Source: Candidatus Uhrbacteria bacterium RIFOXYB12_FULL_58_10
GTDB lineage: Bacteria > Patescibacteriota > Patescibacteriia > 2-12-FULL-57-11
NCBI GenBank assembly: GCA_943359495.1
Contig: CALRHY010000058.1
Location: 1-5,129 of the forward strand
Reading direction: 5' to 3'
DNA: 5,129 nucleotides
The position numbers were made by a program, and so were the translations under genes. The notes beneath the pieces are model-generated. The model was not told where the DNA came from, ran no database searches, and saw nothing but the letters and a program-made list of their open reading frames with translations. Every line of letters starts with the position of its first letter. The first letter of the stretch is position 1. This document shows positions 1-4,651 of the stretch, piece by piece.

Positions 1-1
1 T

Positions 2-877
2 ACGATCCACTTGCCGCAAATCACCGCGATTTTTTTCAACCAGCAAAAACAGCCGCTGTTTGCCGAAGAGGCGGTGCGCGCGGCACTGGTTGCCGCAACA
101 CCGCGTGAGCAGATTTTGCGCGACATCGTCCAAGGGAACGGCGTGCTGGCGGAAGGCCCGCTGATCCCAGGCATGATCGGCTACGATAGCGCGCTGGTAC
201 AAGCCGCCACAGACGCTTCTTCTTCGGCGAAGATTTTGGAAAAAGCCGGATTCGTTTTCCCGACCGCAACATCCACCGTGCGCGTGCGGTCGAAGACAAA
301 GACGATCACCATGGGCACGGGCCGAAAGGCAACGACAAAAACCGTTGCTGATGGAAAGCCCGTCCCGCTTTCGGTATCGCTCACGACCGTCGATCGACCG
401 GAATACGCCGCCGTTGCCGAAGCAGTTGCAACAGCCTGGCGCGCGGTTGGGGTCGAGGTCGAGATCGTGACTGCTTCCGGAGCGACTATTGGCCAAGAAA
501 TTGTCCGTCCGCATGCCTACCAGGCGCTGCTGTACGGCGAAGTGCTCGGTGGTGACCAGGATCCCTATTCGTTCTGGCATTCCTCGCAAAGCGCCGAAGG
601 CAAGTTGAATTTGGCACTCTACGTCAACCGTTCAGTCGATGATATCCTGACCGCCGCACGCTTGGCGACCTCGACCGAAGCGCTTGCGCCGCTGTATGCC
701 TCGTTTGCAAAAAAGGTGGTGGCGGATGCACCTGCAGTGTTCCTGTATGCGCCGGTGTATCCGTATTACATTGCAAATACGATCCATGGTGTAACGCTCG
801 GATTGGTTGCAACACCAGCCGATCGTTTGGCCGGCATCCGTGATTGGTACACGAAAACGCGTCTCGCCTGGCGTTGA
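2..877 (+). CDS. ABC transporter substrate-binding protein, family 5 (peptide/oligopeptide type), 3' part
   Basis: This is the C-terminal part of a periplasmic or cell-surface solute-binding protein of the DppA/OppA family (SBP_bac_5), which captures peptides or similar solutes for an ABC importer. The frame is already open at base 2, so the TTG at 11 is internal and the true start with its signal peptide lies upstream. Family hallmarks appear in order. LPQITAIFFN is followed by a VRAALVAAT helix (the usual 'VRQALAYA' segment), then GPLIPG, then a second-lobe segment ending WRAVGVEVEI. DPYSFWHSSQ lies at 560-589, and ADAPAVFLYAPVYPYYI is followed by a C-terminal DWYTKTRLAW. A basic Thr/Ser/Lys-rich stretch around 280-355 separates the lobes. 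The frame ends with TGA at 875-877, inside a TTGACA promoter box. No permease or ATPase gene follows in the window. The family call is firm; the substrate cannot be read from sequence. Confidence 0.88.
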   Translation, partial: TIHLPQITAIFFNQQKQPLFAEEAVRAALVAATPREQILRDIVQGNGVLAEGPLIPGMIGYDSALVQAATDASSSAKILEKAGFVFPTATSTVRVRSKTKTITMGTGRKATTKTVADGKPVPLSVSLTTVDRPEYAAVAEAVATAWRAVGVEVEIVTASGATIGQEIVRPHAYQALLYGEVLGGDQDPYSFWHSSQSAEGKLNLALYVNRSVDDILTAARLATSTEALAPLYASFAKKVVADAPAVFLYAPVYPYYIANTIHGVTLGLVATPADRLAGIRDWYTKTRLAWR

Positions 878-907
878 CAAAAACAGCCAGGGATGATAGT
901 GTAGAAT
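874..907 (+). promoter_or_regulatory. Candidate promoter for tRNA-Leu
   Basis: A perfect TTGACA (874-879) overlaps the TGA stop of the binding-protein gene. The -10 choice is ambiguous. TAGAAT (902-907) matches 5 of 6 consensus bases, but the spacer is 22 nt. GATAGT (895-900) has a 15-nt spacer. TAGTGT (897-902) has the ideal 17-nt spacer and an upstream TG, but only 3 of 6 matches. Whichever is used, the transcript would run through the first repeat hairpin before reaching the tRNA at 997, leaving a 5' leader of roughly 80-90 nt for RNase P to remove. Confidence 0.42.
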
Positions 908-939
908 ACTTCTAGATTGACGCGAAACGCGAATCTCAT

Positions 940-986
940 AACGCAAAACGCCAAATCGACAGGATTCGCATTACGCGTTTTGCGTT
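940..986 (+). repeat. Hairpin repeat element, copy A (upstream of tRNA-Leu)
   Basis: The arms 940-950 (AACGCAAAACG) and 976-986 (CGTTTTGCGTT) are perfectly complementary over 11 bp. They enclose a 25-nt core (951-975) that can form an inner AATC/GATT stem with a GACAG loop. The element recurs in the same orientation exactly 172 bp downstream (1112-1158), with 29 consecutive identical bases (952-980 = 1124-1152). A further pair, GCGAAACGC (922-930) with GCGTTTCGC (982-990), is an alternative 9-bp pairing. It resembles a REP- or BIME-like intergenic repeat, but no known family is recognised. Confidence 0.75.
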
Positions 987-1113
987 TCGCAACTCAGGGC
1001 GAGTGGTGGAATTGGCAGACACATACGGTTCAGGGCCGTACGGGGGCAACTCCGTGAGGGTTCAAGTCCCTCCTCGCCCACCAACAGCGTTACGCAAAAT
1101 GCAAAACGCGTAA
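971..1113 (+). repeat. 20-bp inverted repeat enclosing the tRNA gene
   Basis: Bases 971-990 pair with 1094-1113: 13 perfect base pairs (TTACGCGTTTTGC with GCAAAACGCGTAA), then one G-U wobble, three pairs, one C-A mismatch and two pairs. The tRNA gene lies between them, 6 nt after the left arm and 10 nt before the right arm. In the precursor RNA this would place the tRNA on a long stem. It uses the right arm of hairpin A and bases overlapping the left arm of hairpin B, so it competes with the local hairpins. A third possible pairing, GTTACGC (1089-1095) with GCGTAAC (1108-1114), lies just downstream of the tRNA. Confidence 0.6.
997..1083 (+). tRNA. tRNA-Leu (anticodon CAG)
   Basis: A complete class II tRNA, read by eye. 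The acceptor GGGCGAG (997-1003) pairs with CTCGCCC (1073-1079), followed by discriminator A and an encoded CCA (1081-1083). The D region carries the usual TGGTGGAATTGGCAGACA pattern of bacterial tRNA-Leu. The anticodon stem is TACGG/CCGTA (1024-1028/1036-1040) with loop TTCAGGG, giving anticodon CAG at 1031-1033, which reads CUG, with G at position 37. The long variable arm (CGGGG-GCAA-CTCCG, 1041-1054) is diagnostic for Leu/Ser/Tyr-type tRNAs. The T stem is GAGGG/CCCTC with loop TTCAAGT. All stems are intact. It is probably transcribed from the TTGACA box at 874; no clear U-rich terminator follows. Confidence 0.97.
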
Positions 1114-1158
1114 CACGAAACGTCAAATCGACAGGATTCGCATTACGCGTTTCGTGTT
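1112..1158 (+). repeat. Hairpin repeat element, copy B (downstream of tRNA-Leu)
   Basis: This is the second, direct copy of the element at 940-986. Its arms 1112-1122 (AACACGAAACG) and 1148-1158 (CGTTTCGTGTT) are again perfectly complementary over 11 bp, although their sequence differs from copy A. The 25-nt core (1123-1147) matches copy A except for its first base. The four arm differences form two compensated pairs: 943/983 G-C becomes 1115/1155 A-T, and 945/981 A-T becomes 1117/1153 G-C. This pattern points to selection on, or a copying mechanism that preserves, the stem. Confidence 0.75.
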
Positions 1159-1263
1159 TCGAGACAATCATCGGAGATGGCAGGTGTGAGAGGTCGCGAA
1201 TTTTCGCGGGATCAACACTCGTCGTCTCAAGGAGCTTCACCCGTGTTGTTTTCGGGGAGGAAG

Positions 1264-1348
1264 ATGTTTCGTAAAAAAGTTTGGCCGGGTCTAGCTCGGT
1301 TGTCTTTGATGGCATTGCGCTGTCGCGCCACACTTTTTTACGAAACAT
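1264..1348 (+). repeat. 85-nt element with perfect 17-bp inverted ends
   Basis: ATGTTTCGTAAAAAAGT (1264-1280) is the exact reverse complement of 1332-1348. After one mismatch the stem can continue with TGGC (1282-1285) and GCCA (1327-1330). The remaining inner segment can form CCGGG-TCTAG-CTCGG (1286-1300) and GCG-CTGT-CGC (1317-1326), giving a branched fold. As RNA this is a strong leader structure. As DNA it has the shape of a tiny MITE-like element, but no target-site duplication is evident. It lies about 95 nt before rnj, so a role in rnj expression is possible but only inferred. The U-rich run lies inside the stem, so it is not a standard terminator. Confidence 0.7.
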
Positions 1349-1377
1349 TCCCTAATGAACGTTTTTTATTCGTTATC

Positions 1378-1408
1378 CGCCACCTCTTCGAGTGAGATGG
1401 CGAAGGAG
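1378..1408 (+). promoter_or_regulatory. Hairpin with adjoining AAGGAG in the rnj leader
   Basis: CGCCACCTC (1378-1386) pairs with GAGATGGCG (1394-1402) at 8 of 9 positions, with loop TTCGAGT. It is followed directly by AAGGAG (1403-1408), a perfect SD core. That SD is 33 nt before the ATG at 1442 and therefore does not serve it in the usual way. The only in-frame near-cognate start at normal distance is ATT at 1418 (9-nt spacer). Pairing next to the SD could affect ribosome access, but no function is demonstrated. Confidence 0.35.
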
Positions 1409-1441
1409 TGATTTTTCATTCATCATCAATCATTGTTTCTT

Positions 1442-3286
1442 ATGGAACAATCAACAAACACCGGGAAATTTTCTGACGCACCACGCGCTTCAGGGAATCC
1501 TCCCCCTCATCGAAGTGAACGACGTGGACCGTTCGTCGGCCGCGGTCGCCCAATGAACGTCCGTGGTCCTGTCTCCGGACAACCTGCTGCTCTTGCACGT
1601 CCGCCTATGCAGACGTTCGGTACCGGCAAAGAAAAATTGCGTGTCATCGTCCTTGGTGGCCTCGAAGAGGTTGGGCGCAACTGTACATTGCTCGAATACG
1701 GCAATGACATCATCTTGATCGACATGGGATTGCAGTTCCCAGAAGAAGACATGCCTGGGATCGATTACATCATCCCGAACATGAGCTATTTGCGCGGCAA
1801 AGAAAACCGCGTCCGCGGTGTGATCATCACCCACGGCCACTACGACCACATCGGCGGCATCCCACACACCGTCCCACGCATTGGCAATCCGCCGATCTTC
1901 GGGCTTCCGGTGACGGCAGGAATTGTCCGCAAGCGCCAGGAAGATTATCCGGGCGTGCAGATTAACGTCAAAGAAATTTCCATCGACGACCGTTTGGTCC
2001 TCGGCAATTTCCAGGTGGAGTTCGTTCATATCAACCATTCCATTCCAGATGCAGTGGGCGTGATCGTCCACACACCGATCGGAACAGTCGTTCATACAGG
2101 GGATTGGAAATTCGATTTCACCCCTGCTGATGGCAAGCCTGCAGATTTTTCGAAGATTGCTCAGATTGGTTCGCAGGGCGTCCTCGCACTCATGGGTGAT
2201 TCGACAAATGCCGGGCAGCCAGGGCATCAGATCTCCGAAGGGGAGATCGGTGCGACTTTGCGGACCTTGATCGAAAAAGCAACAGGCCGCCTCATTATCG
2301 GCACCTTTGCGTCGATGCTATCGCGCATCAAGCAGATCATTGAAATTGCCCAAGACAACGGGCGCAAGGTGGCGATCGATGGTTTCTCCATGAAGACCAA
2401 CGTCGAAATTGCCAAGACCTTGGGCTACATCAAAATCAAACCGGGTACCTTGATCGACATCAACCAAGTGGATGATTATCCGCTCAATAAAGTCATTGTC
2501 ATGTGTACTGGCGCGCAGGGCGAAGAGCGTGCCGCGCTCATGCGCATCGCGAACGGCGAACACCGTTCGGTGAATTTGGTGCAGGGCGACACGGTGGTGT
2601 TTTCAAGCTCCATCATCCCGGGTAACGAACGCACAGTGCAGCGCTTGAAAGACACGTTGTACCGCAAGGGCGCCGAAGTTATCCATTATCAAATGATGGA
2701 TGTCCACGCCGGCGGCCATGCGAAGAACGAAGACATCAAGCTGATGCTGATGCTGTTCAAGCCGAAATACTACATCCCGATTGAAGGCAATCATTTCTTG
2801 CTGCGTGAAAACGCCAAAGTGGCTGCCTCACTCGGTTTCCCGAAAGAAAATATTTTTGTGGCCGACAACGGGCAGGTGATGCAATTCGGCGAGGGGACAG
2901 GCCAGCTCACCGAAGAGCGCGTGCCGACCAGCTACGTCTTTGTGGACGGGCTTGGTGTCGGCGATGTTTCCGAGATCGTGCTGCGCGACCGCCAGGAATT
3001 GGCCGCCGACGGCATGGTGGTGGTGGTTGCAGTGATTGACCCGAAGACGGGCTCGCTGGTTGGCACCCCGCAGATTATGTCCCGCGGCTTCATCCAGATG
3101 AAAGACAATGCTGAGCTGATTGACGAAACGCAACAAAAACTCCGTCTGACCATTCATGGTCATGATCGAAATGGTGCCACGGATAACGAAGCAATCAAAG
3201 AAAAGATCCGTGATGATATCGGCGCGTTTCTGTTTACGAAAACGCAGCGACGTCCGATGGTGTTACCGGTGATTGTCGAAGTCTAA
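1442..3286 (+). CDS. rnj: Ribonuclease J (beta-CASP metallo-beta-lactamase RNase)
   Basis: Predicted cytoplasmic 5'-3' exoribonuclease/endoribonuclease of mRNA decay and rRNA maturation, 614 aa from ATG 1442. Residues 1-63 form a low-complexity Arg/Gly/Pro-rich tail (RGP/GRGRP motifs) absent from the ~555-aa Bacillus enzymes. The core starts at LRVIVLGGLEEVGRN (66-80). Metal-site residues are seen in HGHYDH (H131, H133, D135, H136), NHSIPD (H199) and TGDWKFD (D221). The beta-CASP part shows GTFAS (S291), CTGAQGE and HAGGH (H426). The C-terminal domain ends RRPMVLPVIVEV, as in B. subtilis RNase J. Oddity: the final ligand motif, PIHGE in typical enzymes, reads PIEGNH (E448, H451). ATG 1442 has no SD; TTG 1433 and ATT 1418 are in-frame alternatives adding 3 or 8 residues. 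Whether it is J1 or J2 type cannot be assigned. Confidence 0.95.
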   Translation: MEQSTNTGKFSDAPRASGNPPPHRSERRGPFVGRGRPMNVRGPVSGQPAALARPPMQTFGTGKEKLRVIVLGGLEEVGRNCTLLEYGNDIILIDMGLQFPEEDMPGIDYIIPNMSYLRGKENRVRGVIITHGHYDHIGGIPHTVPRIGNPPIFGLPVTAGIVRKRQEDYPGVQINVKEISIDDRLVLGNFQVEFVHINHSIPDAVGVIVHTPIGTVVHTGDWKFDFTPADGKPADFSKIAQIGSQGVLALMGDSTNAGQPGHQISEGEIGATLRTLIEKATGRLIIGTFASMLSRIKQIIEIAQDNGRKVAIDGFSMKTNVEIAKTLGYIKIKPGTLIDINQVDDYPLNKVIVMCTGAQGEERAALMRIANGEHRSVNLVQGDTVVFSSSIIPGNERTVQRLKDTLYRKGAEVIHYQMMDVHAGGHAKNEDIKLMLMLFKPKYYIPIEGNHFLLRENAKVAASLGFPKENIFVADNGQVMQFGEGTGQLTEERVPTSYVFVDGLGVGDVSEIVLRDRQELAADGMVVVVAVIDPKTGSLVGTPQIMSRGFIQMKDNAELIDETQQKLRLTIHGHDRNGATDNEAIKEKIRDDIGAFLFTKTQRRPMVLPVIVEV

Positions 3287-3308
3287 AGAGAGAAAACTTG
3301 TCGTGAGC

Positions 3309-3343
3309 AAAAAACGACCCCATGATGGGGTCGTTTTGTTGTC
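3309..3343 (+). terminator. Intrinsic terminator after rnj
   Basis: AAAACGACCCC (3311-3321) pairs perfectly with GGGGTCGTTTT (3327-3337), with an ATGAT loop that can close by one more A-T pair. The stem is GC-rich at the top, and the T-rich tail (TTTTGTTGT) follows 25 nt after the rnj stop. Its A-rich left flank might also work for transcription from the opposite side, but no convergent gene exists here. It separates rnj from trpS transcription. Confidence 0.9.
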
Positions 3344-3391
3344 ATTCATGCTTATATCCAGCCTGCTTGTTTCACAGTCTGCAGCTTTTTC

Positions 3392-3420
3392 TTTTCAGAC
3401 GCCTCGCAGGCTGCTACACT
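3392..3420 (+). promoter_or_regulatory. Candidate extended -10 promoter of trpS
   Basis: TGC-TACACT (-10 hexamer 3415-3420, with the TG of an extended -10 at 3412-3413) lies 17 nt after TTTTCA (3392-3397), a 4-of-6 match to TTGACA. Expected transcription start is about 3426-3428, only 2-4 nt before the trpS ATG at 3430. An 8-bp inverted repeat, CAGCCTGC (3359-3366) with GCAGGCTG (3406-3413), brackets the -35 and touches the -10. Confidence 0.5.
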
Positions 3421-3429
3421 CTTTGCTAT

Positions 3430-4434
3430 ATGAAAACTGGGGAAAAGGACATCCTGCTTTCTGGTATGCAGCCGACCGGGCCGTTGCATATTGGTAATTA
3501 TGTAGGAGCGTTACGCAACTGGGTCCGTTTACAAGACCAGTTTGCTGGGCGGTTGTTCGTCTTCGTGGCTGACTATCACGCAATGAGCGAAAACTACGAC
3601 CCTAAAGAGCGTCAGGAACAAATTTTGACTCTGGTAGCAGAATATCTGGCTGCCGGGCTTGATCCGAAGAAGGTGACGATCTACGTCCAATCGCACATTC
3701 CCGAAGTGACGGAACTTTTTTGGATTTTCAACACGGTCACGCCCGTCGCTTTCCTCGAACGGATGACCCAATTTAAAGACAAATCTGGGCGCCAAAAAGA
3801 GAATATCAACATGGGGCTGTTTTCGTATCCTGTCTTGCAGGCTGCAGATATTTTGTTACCGAAAGCATCGCTTGTTCCTGTCGGTCTTGACCAAGTACAG
3901 CATGTCGAATTGACGCGCGATATTGCACGTTTTTTCAACAACCGTTTTGGCGAAACATTTCCCGAGCCAAAGCCGCTGCTTACTGAAATACCGAAAGTCA
4001 TGGGCTTGCTTGATCCAGAAAAGAAGATGTCAAAGTCTGTTCCTGGTTCTTACATCTCGCTCATGGACGAACCAGAAGAGATTCAAAAGAAGTTGCGCCG
4101 TGCGGTAACAGATATGGGTCCGGTGACGGACCGTAGTAAGAAGAGCGCGGGTGTACAAAATTTATTCACCCTCCTCCACGAGTTCGGAACACCCGAAGAC
4201 GATGCCATCATGGAACGGGCGTATCAAGACGGTTCATTGAAATATAGTGAGTTAAAAGACCTGCTGGCCCTGCGCATTGCCGACCACCTTGCCACTTTCC
4301 GGGCGCGTCGGGCCAAGCTCCTGGCAAACCCAGCGGCGCTCGAACGGATGCTTGCAACGAACGCCAAAAAAGTCCGAAAAATGGCCCAGCAGACTGTGAA
4401 AGAAGTGCGTCAAAAAGTCGGGCTTTCGACCTAA
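3430..4434 (+). CDS. trpS: Tryptophan--tRNA ligase
   Basis: Cytoplasmic class I aminoacyl-tRNA synthetase that charges tRNA-Trp, 334 aa, a normal length for the bacterial enzyme (about 330). The Rossmann-fold HIGH-type signature is PLHIGN (H20-N23) and the second ATP-binding signature is KMSKS (199-203, within EKKMSKSVPGSYI). Other family marks are ILLSGMQPTG at the N-terminus, SYPVLQAADILLP with D140 (the position expected to contact the indole of Trp), and VGLDQVQHVELTRDIA (D154, Q155). ATG 3430 is chosen because the conserved family N-terminus begins right after it. The frame stays open back to 3322, but that stretch crosses the rnj terminator and promoter. No SD precedes the ATG, which fits initiation on a leaderless mRNA. 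No clear terminator follows the stop codon. Confidence 0.97.
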   Translation: MKTGEKDILLSGMQPTGPLHIGNYVGALRNWVRLQDQFAGRLFVFVADYHAMSENYDPKERQEQILTLVAEYLAAGLDPKKVTIYVQSHIPEVTELFWIFNTVTPVAFLERMTQFKDKSGRQKENINMGLFSYPVLQAADILLPKASLVPVGLDQVQHVELTRDIARFFNNRFGETFPEPKPLLTEIPKVMGLLDPEKKMSKSVPGSYISLMDEPEEIQKKLRRAVTDMGPVTDRSKKSAGVQNLFTLLHEFGTPEDDAIMERAYQDGSLKYSELKDLLALRIADHLATFRARRAKLLANPAALERMLATNAKKVRKMAQQTVKEVRQKVGLST

Positions 4435-4488
4435 AACCGGTATTTGTTGGAAAACTTGCAAAAGGACTTCTTTTTCTGTACAACACCA

Positions 4489-4517
4489 TTGACAAATTCC
4501 TAAAAAGATGGTATCTT
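4489..4517 (+). promoter_or_regulatory. Strong sigma70-type promoter for the secreted-protein gene
   Basis: A perfect TTGACA (4489-4494), a 17-nt spacer, and TATCTT (4512-4517) preceded by TGG at 4509-4511, so it also satisfies the extended -10 TGn rule. Expected start is near 4524. It lies 55 nt after the trpS stop, which makes the downstream gene an independent unit. Confidence 0.75.
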
Positions 4518-4523
4518 ACAACG

Positions 4524-4651
4524 TTTCAGATGTAACCCCATCTGTCCCAGTGTTTATGAGTATATAAGCAAGGTTCCCTTCATTTATTCAAAAGTCCATG
4601 CAAGTCATGGCCCAGTCTGAATTCACTTTACAGAGGTATTTATCCAAAACT
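4524..4651 (+). promoter_or_regulatory. Predicted ~128-nt 5' leader with two small hairpins
   Basis: The leader begins with a perfect 6-bp hairpin, CAGATG-TAACCC-CATCTG (4527-4544), close to the expected RNA 5' end, a position that can protect mRNA from 5' decay. A second hairpin is CCATG-CAAGT-CATGG (4596-4610). A three-codon reading frame ATG-AGT-ATA-TAA lies at 4556-4567. In-frame ATGs occur at 4598 and 4608. AGAGG (4632-4636) is a weak SD, 15 nt before ATG 4652. No riboswitch class is recognised. Confidence 0.4.

Larger units (their letters stand above)
1159..1441 (+). other. Intergenic region before rnj, structured, no convincing gene
   Basis: About 280 nt separate repeat copy B from rnj. 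Contents in order: small pairings in the first part (CGCGA-ATTT-TCGCG at 1195-1208; CAACAC 1213-1218 with GTGTTG 1243-1248); an AAGGAG at 1229-1234 placed 8 nt before a GTG at 1243; the 85-nt inverted-repeat element (1264-1348); a hairpin (1378-1402); and another AAGGAG (1403-1408). No good sigma70 promoter is visible here, so where the rnj transcript begins is unclear. The two ORFs longer than 70 codons that touch this stretch are explained by repeats and the tRNA rather than by coding. Confidence 0.6.

Noticed and set aside
956..961. TCGACA in the repeat core as a -35 box for the tRNA (and its twin at 1128-1133)
   Set aside because: No TATAAT-like sequence at 15-19 nt in either copy.
940..1158. 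Direct repeats around the tRNA as attL/attR of an integrated element
   Set aside because: They do not include the tRNA 3' end, are only 172 bp apart with nothing but the tRNA between them, and each is itself a hairpin with compensated changes.
940..1158. CRISPR array
   Set aside because: Only two copies, and the 'spacer' is a tRNA gene.
971..1348. Minus-strand 125-codon ORF
   Set aside because: It reads antisense through the whole tRNA-Leu gene (the familiar spurious 'GLEPSRSCPRTALN' type translation), the repeat copy B and the 85-nt inverted repeat.
1177..1395. Plus-strand 72-codon ORF
   Set aside because: It lies on the inverted repeat; both strands read MFRKKVW...LFYET simply because the ends are reverse complements. 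No conserved protein features. Only the shorter GTG version at 1243 is kept as a weak finding.
1378..1420. Hairpin 1378-1402 plus T run as an intrinsic terminator
   Set aside because: The T run (1412-1416) starts 10 nt after the stem and is short; an SD-like AAGGAG lies between.
1490..2227. Long minus-strand ORF (245 codons)
   Set aside because: Shadow of rnj, whose sense frame shows full RNase J conservation.
3273..3497. Plus-strand 74-codon ORF, and the in-frame upstream trpS start at ATG 3322
   Set aside because: Both cross the rnj terminator and trpS promoter. The ATG at 3322 lies in the terminator loop, and the TrpS family N-terminus begins at 3430.
4414..4480. Terminator after trpS
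   Set aside because: Only a 4-bp GTCG/CGAC pairing inside the end of the gene and a T-rich run near 4470 without a stable stem; not supportable.
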